From: Massilia forsythiae
GTDB taxonomy: Bacteria > Pseudomonadota > Gammaproteobacteria > Burkholderiales > Burkholderiaceae_D
NCBI RefSeq assembly: GCF_012849555.1
Contig: NZ_CP051685.1
Coordinates: forward strand, 3,286,001-3,350,000
Direction of reading: 5' to 3'
Length of the DNA stretch: 64,000 bases
A program made the position numbers and the translations under genes. Shown one piece after another: positions 27,589-35,451 of this stretch. Each line of letters begins with the position of its first letter. Positions within the stretch are counted from its first letter, which is position 1. The notes beneath the pieces were generated by a model that was given only the letters and a program-made list of their open reading frames with translations, was not told where the DNA came from and made no database searches.

Positions 27589-28119
27589 TCAGGCCGTGGC
27601 CGGCGCCAGCCATGCCATCTTGCGCACCCGGATGTGCGGATGGCTGGCCAGCGGTTCCCATTCGTCGAGGAAGGTAAAGCCCTGGTTGGCGTAGAAGCGC
27701 GCGGCGCGCGCGTTCTCCGGCGCCACGTCCAGCACCACGCGCGCGTGGCCCAGCGCCACGGCGCGTGCCTTGACCGCGTCCACCAGGCGCGCGGCGGCGC
27801 CCGAGCCGCGCCGTTCGGGGCGCAGCCACATGCCGATCAGGTTGTAGCGGCCGCCGCCATCGACGCCGGCGCCGATCATGCCGGCCGGTTCCTGCGTGGC
27901 GTGCGCCGCGTCCGCGCTGCCGGCAACATCGTCGAAGGCCAGCCAGAACGCCGTGCCGCCGCGGCCGGCGGCGGCGGCGCGCTCGCGCCATTGGGCGTCG
28001 CTCTGGGCCGCGGCGGACGCGTGGCTGACGCCGAAGGCGGTCGGCGCGTCCAGCAGGGCGGCGAGGCGGATGGCTTTCAGGGTCGGCCAATCTTCTTCGG
28101 TGATCAGGCGGATGCGCAT
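27589..28119 (-). CDS. GNAT family N-acetyltransferase
   Basis: A 176-residue GNAT acetyltransferase. Motif A is seen as LIGMWLRPERRGSGAAARLV (acetyl-CoA pyrophosphate loop R-R-G-S-G-A), followed by VVLDVAPENARAARFYANQG, typical of the C-terminal GNAT half. N-terminal MRIRLITEEDWPTLKAIRL is the usual family opening. Acceptor substrate cannot be predicted. GGGAA before the ATG at 28119 supports the start. Convergent with DUF885 and divergent from the CAT-like gene. Confidence 0.88.
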   Translation of the reverse strand: MRIRLITEEDWPTLKAIRLAALLDAPTAFGVSHASAAAQSDAQWRERAAAAGRGGTAFWLAFDDVAGSADAAHATQEPAGMIGAGVDGGGRYNLIGMWLRPERRGSGAAARLVDAVKARAVALGHARVVLDVAPENARAARFYANQGFTFLDEWEPLASHPHIRVRKMAWLAPATA

Positions 28120-28262
28120 GCGGTTCCCGTGCGATATAAGCAGATATCGAAAACAGGTATCGATCCTCCCACGAACAGCGCGGCATGACAAGATGACAGC
28201 GCCGGGCAAGCCGCCGCCGGTATGCGACAATCCCAGCCCTTTCATCCTCCAGGAGCGCGAGC

Positions 28263-28916
28263 ATGCAGAACTTCGAACGGCGGCGCGACCGCTTCGCGCT
28301 GTTCGACCGCATGGACAGCCCGGCGGTCAACCTGTGCTTCACCATGCACTTGCCGGAGTTCCGGCCCTGGTGCAAGGAACAGGGCCTGGGTCCGTTCCAC
28401 GTGCTGCTGTGCGCCGTGCTGCGCGCCATCCTGCAGGTCGAGAATTTCCGCTACCGCGTGCTCGAGCGCGAGGTGATCGAGATCGACCGCCTGCATCCGT
28501 CCTACACCGTCGTAAACCAGCACTTCGACCTGAATTTCGCCCAGTTCGACTGGTCGGATGACGTGCGCGAGTTCGTGGCGCGCAGCCAGGCGGCGGGCCG
28601 CGCAGCCGGCGCCATGGAAGCACTCAACGACAACTACGCCGGCATGAGCGCGCGCGAGGCCAGGGAGCAGGTATTCATCACCTGCATGCCCTGGCTCGAC
28701 TTCACGTCGATCCAGCATCCGATGGCGTCGCTGGCCGCGCCGGACATCCCGTCGCTGGCCTGGGGCAGGTTCCGCAGTGGGCCGGACTGCCTGCAATTGC
28801 CGTTCTCGGTGCAGGCGCACCACGGCTTCGTCGACGGCTACCACATCCACCTGCTGGCGCAGCGCATCGCGGCCGAGCTGGAGGCGATCATGCTGGCGTC
28901 GCCATTCATCCTCTGA
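28263..28916 (+). CDS. Chloramphenicol acetyltransferase-like protein (CatA type)
   Basis: A 217-residue CAT-fold acyltransferase. The catalytic motif HHGFVDGYH is intact (His187, Asp191), and NLCFTMHLPEF, FHVLLCAVLRAIL and FVARSQAAGR match the fold. True CatA enzymes acetylate chloramphenicol; many chromosomal relatives do not confer resistance, so specificity is left open. Its last 11 nt overlap the end of the convergent LysR gene. GGAG in CCTCCAGGAGCGCGAGC lies 7-8 nt before the ATG. Confidence 0.85.
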   Translation: MQNFERRRDRFALFDRMDSPAVNLCFTMHLPEFRPWCKEQGLGPFHVLLCAVLRAILQVENFRYRVLEREVIEIDRLHPSYTVVNQHFDLNFAQFDWSDDVREFVARSQAAGRAAGAMEALNDNYAGMSAREAREQVFITCMPWLDFTSIQHPMASLAAPDIPSLAWGRFRSGPDCLQLPFSVQAHHGFVDGYHIHLLAQRIAAELEAIMLASPFIL

Positions 28917-29799
28917 CGTAAGCCGCCAGTTCCTCGGCGCGCCCGGTCGGAAAGGCCGCCTTCAGGTAATCGAGAAAAGCGGACACGCGCGCGCTCAGCA
29001 GGCGGCGCGACGGGTACAGCGCCCACAGCGCGGTCTCCGGCCCGGCCACGTCGCCCCAGTGCGCCAGCGTGCCGGCCACCAGGTCGTGGCTGACCAAGGA
29101 CAGCGGCAGGCGTGCGGCGCCCACCCCCGCGCGCACCGCATCGCGCACCATCACCAGCGACGACAGGCGCAGCACCGGGTCGACCGCGATGCGCGCCGCG
29201 CCGCTTGACGTGTTCATCTCCCAGGCCGTGTCCTGGTCGGCCGCGCCGCGCACCACGGCCGGCACCGCCGCGCCGTCCGCCGGCCGCGCCAGGGTCGGAC
29301 TCGCCACCACCAGCAGCCGGTCGCGCAGGAAGATGCGCCCGACCAGGTTTTCGTCCGCAGCCGGGTTCACCCGGATCACCAGGTCGATGCCTTCCTCGAC
29401 CATGTCCACGGCGCGGTCCTCGGTCGTGACCTCGAGCCGCACCTCCGGGTAGGCCAGCGCGAAGCCGGCCGCCAGCTTGCCCATGGCGACCTGCGAGAAC
29501 AGCAGCGGGGCGCTGATGCGCAGGCGCCCGCGCGGCCGCTCGCCGCCCACGGCCAGCGCCGCCGCCACCTCGTCCAGTTCGCCGAGCAGCGGCGCGCTGC
29601 GTTGGTATAACGCGCGGCCCTCCTGGGTCAGCTGCAGCGTGCGTGCGCCGCGCTCGACCAGGCGCAGGCCGAGACCCGCCTCCAGGTCCGCCACCCGGCG
29701 CGACAGCGTCGCCTTGGGCCGGCCGCTGGCGCGCGCGGCGCGGCCGAAACCGCCGTGGCGGGCGACGAGGATGAAATCGGCGAGGGCTGGCAAGTCCAT
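28906..29799 (-). CDS. LysR family transcriptional regulator
   Basis: A 297-residue LysR-type regulator: N-terminal winged helix-turn-helix (FILVARHGGFGRAARASGRP, KATLSRRVADLEAGLGLRLV) and a periplasmic-binding-protein-like effector domain from about residue 90. It is divergent from an NmrA-type oxidoreductase gene with a ~100-bp gap, the classic layout for LysR control of the neighbour. The intergenic part contains a T-N11-A style dyad candidate but I cannot assign an operator with confidence. Effector unknown. Confidence 0.92.
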   Translation of the reverse strand: MDLPALADFILVARHGGFGRAARASGRPKATLSRRVADLEAGLGLRLVERGARTLQLTQEGRALYQRSAPLLGELDEVAAALAVGGERPRGRLRISAPLLFSQVAMGKLAAGFALAYPEVRLEVTTEDRAVDMVEEGIDLVIRVNPAADENLVGRIFLRDRLLVVASPTLARPADGAAVPAVVRGAADQDTAWEMNTSSGAARIAVDPVLRLSSLVMVRDAVRAGVGAARLPLSLVSHDLVAGTLAHWGDVAGPETALWALYPSRRLLSARVSAFLDYLKAAFPTGRAEELAAYVRG

Positions 29800-29902
29800 G
29801 AGTGTTCCAGAATCGAGACGGTGTGTCCAATTTTAGCGTCTATCGGACCGGATGCGGGATGGCTACCATGGAATCTCTTCAACCAACCCAGGAGTAAACG
29901 CC

Positions 29903-30799
29903 ATGACCATCCTCGTTACCGGTGCCACCGGCACCATCGGCCGCCACGTCGTCGACCAGCTCGTCCAGCGCGGCGCCGCCGTGCGCGCCCTGGTGCGCGA
30001 TCCGGCCAAGGCCGCCTTTGCCGACGGCGTCGAGGTCGTCCGGGGCGATTTGCTCGACGTCGATGCCTTGCGCAGCGCGTTCTCCGGCGTCTCCACGCTG
30101 TTCCTGCTGAACGCGGTCGTGCCCGACGAGTTCACGCAAGCGCTGGTCGCGCTCAACCTGGCGCGCGAGGCCGGCGTCGAGCGCGTGGTCTACCTGTCGG
30201 TGATCCACAGCGACCTGTACGTGAACGTGCCGCACTTCGCCGGCAAGTTCGGGGTCGAACGCATGCTCGACACGATGGGCTTCCAGGCCACCATCCTGCG
30301 CCCCGCGTATTTCATGGACAACGACCTGACGGTCAAGGACGTCGTGCTCCAGTACGGCGTGTACCCGATGCCGATCGGCAGCAAGGGCCTGGCGATGATC
30401 GATGCGCGCGACATCGGCGAGATCGCCGCCATCGCACTGCTCCAGCGCCGCGACGATGCGCGCCCGCAGCGCCTCGAGCGCGTCAACCTGGTCGGGCCGG
30501 ACACGCTGACCGGCGCCGCCGTCGCCGCCATCTGGTCGGAGGCGCTGGGCCGCCCGGTCGCCTACGGCGGCGACGACAGCGCCGGGTTCGAGCGCAACCT
30601 GCGCCAGTTCATGCCGGGCTGGATGGCCTACGACATGCGCCTGATGAGCGAGCGCTTCCTGGGCGACGGCATGCTGCCCCAGGCCGGCGACGCCGAGCGC
30701 CTGCAGGCGCTGCTGGGACGCCCGCTGCGTTCGTACCGCGAGTTCGCCGCCGCTGTGGTTGCCGCCGCTGTGGCTGCCGACGCCGCCGTCGCGGCCTGA
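29903..30799 (+). CDS. NmrA-like NAD(P)-binding protein
   Basis: A 298-residue atypical SDR of the NmrA/NAD(P)H-azoreductase-like group. The glycine-rich motif GATGTIGRHV is at residues 7-16, followed by ALVRDPAKAAF and VVRGDLLD. The usual SDR catalytic Tyr-x3-Lys is not obvious, as in NmrA-type sensors and isoflavone-reductase-like enzymes. AGGAG 9 nt upstream supports the ATG at 29903. The C-terminus ends in an Ala/Val-rich tail (AAAVVAAAVAADAAVAA) that looks low-complexity. Likely co-transcribed with the DUF1857 gene 37 bp downstream and controlled by the divergent LysR. Confidence 0.88.
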   Translation: MTILVTGATGTIGRHVVDQLVQRGAAVRALVRDPAKAAFADGVEVVRGDLLDVDALRSAFSGVSTLFLLNAVVPDEFTQALVALNLAREAGVERVVYLSVIHSDLYVNVPHFAGKFGVERMLDTMGFQATILRPAYFMDNDLTVKDVVLQYGVYPMPIGSKGLAMIDARDIGEIAAIALLQRRDDARPQRLERVNLVGPDTLTGAAVAAIWSEALGRPVAYGGDDSAGFERNLRQFMPGWMAYDMRLMSERFLGDGMLPQAGDAERLQALLGRPLRSYREFAAAVVAAAVAADAAVAA

Positions 30800-30836
30800 G
30801 AACGGCCTCGTACCCAACTTTAACAAGGAGAACATC

Positions 30837-31310
30837 ATGATCTATTCGACCGCCACCGTTCCCGTCAATCCGGCAGGGGAGACCCCGCTGACCCGTGCCC
30901 AGGCCTGGGCCGGCCTGGTGCGCAAGGCGCGCGACGCGCGCCAGTTCCTGCCGCCCAACGTGTGCACCCGCTGCGAGGTCGTGCAGGAAAGCGCCACCCA
31001 CATCGTGCGCGAAGCCACCATCGCCGGCGACGAGCTGCGCGAGATCATCGCCTTCGAGCCGGAGCACAAGGTCTCGTTCTTCCAGGCCAGCGGGCCGCGC
31101 GAAGGGGTGATCGTCAACGAACTGTTCGAGGATGACGAGGGCGCGCTGCAGCTGCGCTTCTATTGCTACCTCGGCCTGCGCGGCAAGGCGCCGGGCGGCG
31201 CCGAGGAACGCGCCGAGCAGGCGTGGATGGATGGCGAGCAGGGGTACCGCGCCGCCTTGTTGTCGACATTGAAGCGCACGCGCGCGTTGCTGGGGCAGGG
31301 GGCGTTGTGA
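30837..31310 (+). CDS. DUF1857 / SRPBCC family protein
   Basis: A 157-residue START-like (SRPBCC fold) protein of the DUF1857/AtaL type. Recognised by TRAQAWAGLVRKARDARQFL, CTRCEVVQE and REATIAGDELREII followed by VSFFQASGPREG. These small ligand-binding proteins often accompany oxidoreductases; ligand unknown. AAGGAG sits 6 nt before the ATG. It forms a two-gene unit with the NmrA-like gene upstream. Confidence 0.82.
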   Translation: MIYSTATVPVNPAGETPLTRAQAWAGLVRKARDARQFLPPNVCTRCEVVQESATHIVREATIAGDELREIIAFEPEHKVSFFQASGPREGVIVNELFEDDEGALQLRFYCYLGLRGKAPGGAEERAEQAWMDGEQGYRAALLSTLKRTRALLGQGAL

Positions 31311-31402
31311 GCGTGATCCCTGCGTGCGTGGACTTCGGCGGCGCGCCCTTGGTTTGAACGCGTGGACGGCGCAAGCGATGCGGGGATGCGGAGCGTGCGG
31401 GT

Positions 31403-31420
31403 GTAGCCGTCCACCTTACG
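31403..31420. repeat. Partial copy of a GTAGGGTGGACGG-type repeat arm
   Basis: GTAGCCGTCCACCTTACG is an imperfect copy of the terminal arm CCGTCCACCCTACG of the nested palindromic element at 39.4-39.5 kb. Only one arm is recognisable, so this is probably a degenerate remnant or a short dispersed repeat. Confidence 0.45.
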
Positions 31421-31481
31421 TGTCAACCAGCCATCGCTCGGTCGGACTCGCGCCTGGCCAGCGACGCTGCGTGCCATCCGT

Positions 31482-32447
31482 TCAATCGTCGCGGTCGTCG
31501 TCGGCGCCGCCATCGCACCCGCTGTCTTCCCGGACGCTGTCGTCGCCTGCTGCGCAGGCGCGCTCCTTGTCGCGATCGTCATCCTCGCTCGCGGCGCAGC
31601 AACAAGGCAGCTTGTCGTCTTGGGCGGCATCCTTGCCGTTCGGATGGCATTCGTCGCCGGACCGGGAGCGGGCGGCGTCTTGGCGGCGTTCGTGCTCGCG
31701 TTCGCGTTCATACTCGCGTTCGCGTTCGCGCTCCCGTTCCCGCTCCCGCCTGTCGGAGCGCCAGTCGCTGTCGTCATCGCCGCTGCGGCCGCGGTCGTCG
31801 TCCGGCGCCCGGCTGCGCTGCGCGTAGGCCACCATGGCCTGGCGGTCGACCAGGCCGGCGCGGTACAGGACCGGGATCGGCCACACGGGCGGCGCATCGG
31901 TGCGCGGTGCGGCGCGGCCGTGGGCGTCGAGCGCGGCGTAGGCGATGCCGTCGAGCGACGACCAGTAGCCATGCCCGCCCGGCATGCCGAGCCTGGCGTC
32001 CAGGCCGAACACGGCGGGCAGGCGCGGCGACGGCGGCGGCGTTCCCGCGATGCGCGCGCATGCCTCGAGGGTGTCCAGCAGCGCGCCGGACAGCGCCCCC
32101 GGTCCGGGTGCGGCAGGCATGGCGTGCGCCGGCGCCGCGCCGACATGCGCGCGGCAGAAGCGCTCCAGCCCGGCCGCATCGTGGCGCAGCCAGATGCGCC
32201 AGACCGAATCGGCGGCCTTCGACGGCAGGATGCAGGGACGGCTGCTGCGCGCCGCCGCGTCGAAGAAATCCAATAAACCTTCGGCCGCGCAGGCGAAGAA
32301 CCAGGCGCCGGTGGGGATGCCGGGGTAGGCATACGGAGCGTCATGGCGCCAGCATGCCTGCAGCCCGGGCGGCAGCGCCGCCAGCGCCGCGCGGTAGGGC
32401 GATGCGCGCAGGTGCCGTGCGGCGCGCCAGTTGTCGAACCATGCCAT
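31482..32447 (-). CDS. Hypothetical protein with Arg/Glu-repeat and Cys/Asp-rich tail
   Basis: A 321-residue protein with no recognised family. Residues 1-210 look folded (MAWFDNWRAARHLRASPYRA; PGIPTGAWFFACAAEGLLDF; WRIWLRHDAAGLERFCRAHV; GHGYWSSLDGIAYAALDAHG). From about residue 215 it becomes extremely charged: alternating Arg-Glu (RRERERERERE), then an Asp/Cys-rich end containing KLPCCCAASEDDD. A strong GGAGGAG 7 nt upstream of the ATG at 32447 supports a real gene. No signal peptide. The tail is likely disordered, possibly nucleic-acid or metal binding; function unknown. Confidence 0.7.
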   Translation of the reverse strand: MAWFDNWRAARHLRASPYRAALAALPPGLQACWRHDAPYAYPGIPTGAWFFACAAEGLLDFFDAAARSSRPCILPSKAADSVWRIWLRHDAAGLERFCRAHVGAAPAHAMPAAPGPGALSGALLDTLEACARIAGTPPPSPRLPAVFGLDARLGMPGGHGYWSSLDGIAYAALDAHGRAAPRTDAPPVWPIPVLYRAGLVDRQAMVAYAQRSRAPDDDRGRSGDDDSDWRSDRREREREREREREYEREREHERRQDAARSRSGDECHPNGKDAAQDDKLPCCCAASEDDDRDKERACAAGDDSVREDSGCDGGADDDRDD

Positions 32448-32606
32448 GCGTGTCTCCTCCCTGGCACGTTATCGTCAGCGCGCGCGCGCTCTTGAGGGCC
32501 GCCGCGCAAAATCGGCCGCCATGCAAGACGGGCCAACGCGCAACGCCCGGTGGCCCGTCCGTGGAAAACCCATGCGGACGGGATGCGCCCGCCGCTTGCG
32601 CCCTCG

Positions 32607-34559
32607 TTACTTCAGCGCCGAATAGATGCCTTCCAGACGGTCCTTGGTGCCCGGGATGCGTTCCAGGCGCGGGTAACGCAGGCCGCCGCGGTAGTCGAGC
32701 GAGACGGTGCGCAGCACGTTGCCCTTCTTGACCAGCAGCCGGATCGGCTTGCCGTCCTTCGCTTCCTTGATCGCGGCCTTCAGCAGTTCCGGCTTGTAGA
32801 CGCGGTCGTTGACGGCGACGATGCTGCTGTTGGCCGCCAGGCCGGCGCGGAAGGCCACGCCGTCCCAGATCAGGTTGCGGATGGCGCCGTCCTGGGCCAC
32901 CGTGAAGCCGAGCGAGTAGCTCAGGTCGGTGACCTTGTTGCGGTCGTCGGCGCCCTTGACCAGGTCGGTCGGGGTGTCGGTGTAGACCAGCTTCCAGCCG
33001 GCGCGCGCCAGGCCGTCCAGCGGGGCGCCCGGGCCGTGGCCGTCGAGCTTGTTGCGCAGGAAGGCGGCCCAGTCGTAGGGCTGGACCTTGTTCAGCGTCG
33101 CCACCACGTCCTCGAAGGTGTAGAAGGCGGGCAGGTGGCTGCCGTCGTTCACGCTGTAGAAGGCGCGCGCGAAATCGTTCAGCGAGCGCTTGTCGCCGGA
33201 CAGTTCGCGCAGGCGGGTGTCGACGTCCAGCCAGATCAGCTGGCCTTCCGAATAATAATCCTCGCTGCGCTGCCAGTTGGCCCAGCCGAGCGGACGGCGC
33301 GCGTTCATGATCGGGTCGTTGACCGTGTCCTGCACCGCGCGCCAGTTGCGGCCGGCGACACTGTCGTAGCGCGCCGCGGTGGCGGCCAGCGCGTCGCGCG
33401 CGCCGGCCATCGACACCAGGCCCGAGCGCGCCGCCAGCACGTTCCCCCAATACTGGGTCTGGCCCTCGTACACCCACAGCAGCTCGTTCTGCAGCGGGGT
33501 GTTGAAGTTGGGGACGTCCTGGCCGGCCGGGCGGCGGAACTTGCCGTCCCACGAGTGCGTGTACTCGTGCGGCAGCAGGTCGCGCCCGGCCTCGCTCTTG
33601 GCCCAGTCGGTGAAGTAGCCCGGCTTGACGCCGTTCTCGCTGGACTGGTGGTGCTCGCGGCCGATGCCGCCGAATTCGTCCGACAGCGCGAACAGGAAGT
33701 CGTAGTGGTCGTAGTGGTGCGAGTTAAACAGTTTATATGCTTGTTGAACCAGCTTGCGGTGGGCGGCGATCTGTTCCGGCTTGGCGTCCAGGCTTTCCGG
33801 ACTGTCGGCGAACACGTTCAGGCGCACCGGCACCTTGGCGCCCGGGTCGAGGTCGAACTGCTTGTAGTAGCGGCCGGCGAACAGCGGCGAGTCGACCAGC
33901 GTCTCCAGGTCGCTCGGCTTGAAGTGGACATCGTCGCCCTGGCGGTCGGCGGTTTCCAGCGCGGTGGCGTAGTGCCAGCCGGCGGGCAGCTTGAGGTTGG
34001 CCTGCACCGTCACGCCGCGCGCCACGTAGCCGGCCGGGTACAGCGTGGTCGACACCCATTGCACGCCGAGGATGTCGTCGGTCATGGTGTTGCGGCCCTG
34101 CGTGGCGTCCAGCGGCGACAGGTACTGGTACTGCGCTTCCAGCGTGGTCGCGCCTTCCGGCACGGTCAGGTGGAACGCGAACACCTGCACCGGGTCGCGC
34201 GTCCACTCGACCGGCTTGCCGTTGGCGCTGAACTTCAGGCCGGCCAGCTGGGTGATCGGGCCGTTCGGACCGTGGTTGGCCGGCAGCCATTGCGGATACA
34301 GCAGCGTCAGCGGACCGGGCTTCACCGGGATCGACATGCGCATCTGGAAGATCTGCTGCGACAGGTTGGTCGCATCGACGTTCAGCACGATGGTGCCGGG
34401 ATAGGACTGGGCGGTCGGCGCAGGAATGACGGGCGCGGCCGGCTGGGCGGCGCCGGCGGGCAGGGCCAGCGCCAGCGACAGGGACAAGGCCAGGGCGGAG
34501 GCACCGGCAAGACGGCGGGTGGCGCAACCGGAGCGGCGCTGCGGGAAATGTGCGTTCAT
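32607..34559 (-). CDS. M61 family metallopeptidase (glycyl aminopeptidase-like)
   Basis: A 650-residue exported M61 peptidase. A signal peptide (LAGASALALSLSLALALPAGA) leads to the M61 N-terminal beta domain; the zinc motif HEYTHSW is at H331, E332, H335, with the downstream Glu in NELLWVYEGQTQYWG. A PDZ domain occupies the C-terminal ~120 residues (SYSLGFTVAQDGAIRNLIWD; AGLAANSSIVAVNDRVY). M61 enzymes cleave N-terminal Gly/Ala residues in peptides. The ATG at 34559 begins MNAHFPQRR; the frame is open farther upstream without further support. Confidence 0.93.
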   Translation of the reverse strand: MNAHFPQRRSGCATRRLAGASALALSLSLALALPAGAAQPAAPVIPAPTAQSYPGTIVLNVDATNLSQQIFQMRMSIPVKPGPLTLLYPQWLPANHGPNGPITQLAGLKFSANGKPVEWTRDPVQVFAFHLTVPEGATTLEAQYQYLSPLDATQGRNTMTDDILGVQWVSTTLYPAGYVARGVTVQANLKLPAGWHYATALETADRQGDDVHFKPSDLETLVDSPLFAGRYYKQFDLDPGAKVPVRLNVFADSPESLDAKPEQIAAHRKLVQQAYKLFNSHHYDHYDFLFALSDEFGGIGREHHQSSENGVKPGYFTDWAKSEAGRDLLPHEYTHSWDGKFRRPAGQDVPNFNTPLQNELLWVYEGQTQYWGNVLAARSGLVSMAGARDALAATAARYDSVAGRNWRAVQDTVNDPIMNARRPLGWANWQRSEDYYSEGQLIWLDVDTRLRELSGDKRSLNDFARAFYSVNDGSHLPAFYTFEDVVATLNKVQPYDWAAFLRNKLDGHGPGAPLDGLARAGWKLVYTDTPTDLVKGADDRNKVTDLSYSLGFTVAQDGAIRNLIWDGVAFRAGLAANSSIVAVNDRVYKPELLKAAIKEAKDGKPIRLLVKKGNVLRTVSLDYRGGLRYPRLERIPGTKDRLEGIYSALK

Positions 34560-34708
34560 TGGCTGGGATGGACTATCGAAACGTTGCCGGAAACGGAGGA
34601 ATGAGGGCAAAACCGGGCGAGTGTAGCATGGTCGACAACGCGAAATTTGCCGAACCACGCGATCGAACGAAATTCGAAAATTGATATTCAAAACCATATT
34701 TCGTATGG

Positions 34709-34736
34709 CTTGAAAAGGGCGGTCATGGGCATTAGA
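34709..34736 (+). promoter_or_regulatory. Candidate heat-shock (sigma-32) promoter of hsp20
   Basis: CTTGAAA at 34709-34715 matches the sigma-32 -35 element exactly; after about 12-13 nt comes GGGCATTAG, a partial match to the -10 consensus CCCCATNT. Predicted transcription start near 34,742 gives a leader of ~60 nt. Position in front of a small heat-shock gene supports the call. Confidence 0.55.
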
Positions 34737-34804
34737 TTGGTTCCAACGGATGCTCGATGTGAGGTCCGTACTTTTATCGCTTGAACTTACAAAGGATATC
34801 GACC
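34737..34804 (+). promoter_or_regulatory. ROSE-like RNA thermometer in the hsp20 5' leader
   Basis: The Shine-Dalgarno region AAGGATA (34792-34798) can pair with TATCGCTT (34775-34782): TATC and CTT pair with it perfectly, leaving a single bulged G. That UCGCU-against-SD pairing with a bulged G is the hallmark of ROSE elements, which mask small heat-shock mRNAs at low temperature. A 5' hairpin is also possible (ACGGA at 34746-34750 with TCCGT at 34765-34769), as expected for multi-hairpin ROSE leaders. Structure is read by eye, not computed. Confidence 0.75.
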
Positions 34805-35275
34805 ATGCGTACTTTTGACCTGACCCCCCTGTATCGTTCCGCCATCGGCTTCGACCGCCTGGTGAACCTGCTCGAGCAGCGCGCCGAAGCCGCGCCGAGC
34901 TACCCGCCGTACAACGTCGAACTGGTCAGCGAAGACAAATACCGTATCGTGATGGCGCTTGCCGGCTTCAGCCGCAACGAAATCGAGATCGTCGCCGAGC
35001 GCGACACCCTGAACGTGTCCGGCCGCAAGCAGAAGGATGAAGTGCAGCGCACCTTCCTGCACCGCGGCATCGCCGCACGCGACTTCGAGCAGCGCTTCCA
35101 GCTGGCCAACCACGTGAAGGTCGTCAGCGCCGGCTTCGACAACGGCATGCTGACCATCGAACTGGTGCGCGAAGTACCGGAAGCCCACAAGCCGCGCAAG
35201 ATCGCGATCGCCGACGCGCTGGGCAATACCGACAACGTGCAAGTGCTGGAGCAGCCTCAGCAGAACGCCGCTTGA
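34805..35275 (+). CDS. Small heat-shock protein, Hsp20/IbpA family
   Basis: A 156-residue alpha-crystallin-type chaperone. N-terminus MRTFDLTPLYRSAIGFDRL is typical of IbpA/class A proteobacterial sHsps; the crystallin domain spans about residues 35-125 (YNVELVSEDKYRIVMALAGF, LNVSGRK, LHRGIAARDFEQRFQLANHV, FDNGMLTIELVREVPE). It lacks a clear C-terminal IxI motif except KIAIAD. It binds unfolding proteins for later refolding by Hsp70/ClpB. Regulation is likely double: a sigma-32-type promoter and a ROSE-like thermometer. Confidence 0.94.
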   Translation: MRTFDLTPLYRSAIGFDRLVNLLEQRAEAAPSYPPYNVELVSEDKYRIVMALAGFSRNEIEIVAERDTLNVSGRKQKDEVQRTFLHRGIAARDFEQRFQLANHVKVVSAGFDNGMLTIELVREVPEAHKPRKIAIADALGNTDNVQVLEQPQQNAA

Positions 35276-35301
35276 TCGATAGCGGAACATAGGTAGTCGG
35301 G

Positions 35302-35325
35302 AAGAGGCGCTGCGGCGCCTCTTTT
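35302..35325 (+). terminator. Rho-independent terminator of hsp20
   Basis: AAGAGGCGC and GCGCCTCTT form a perfect 9-bp stem with loop TGCG, ending in TTTT, 26 nt after the hsp20 stop. It separates hsp20 from the protease gene. Confidence 0.85.
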
Positions 35326-35363
35326 CACGTCCGGCCTTCATCCCGCTAAGCCTGGTCTAATAA

Positions 35364-35375
35364 ATGCTTAAGCAT
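35364..35375. promoter_or_regulatory. 12-bp palindrome upstream of the Do-family protease gene
   Basis: ATGCTTAAGCAT is perfectly self-complementary and lies 77 bp before the protease start codon, right after TCTAATAA. It could be an operator; no matching regulator or sigma-E promoter (GGAACTT-N16-TCTGA) is visible nearby. Confidence 0.3.
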
Positions 35376-35451
35376 GACCTAAGGCGGCAGGCTCAAACTA
35401 GCTTCCAACCCAAGCAGCAAACAGACCTTTCCCAATCCCAGGAGCACGACC

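Noticed and set aside
28263..28916. Calling the CAT-like gene a chloramphenicol resistance gene
   Set aside because: The catalytic motif is intact, but chromosomal CAT-fold proteins often lack this activity; specificity is not shown by the sequence.
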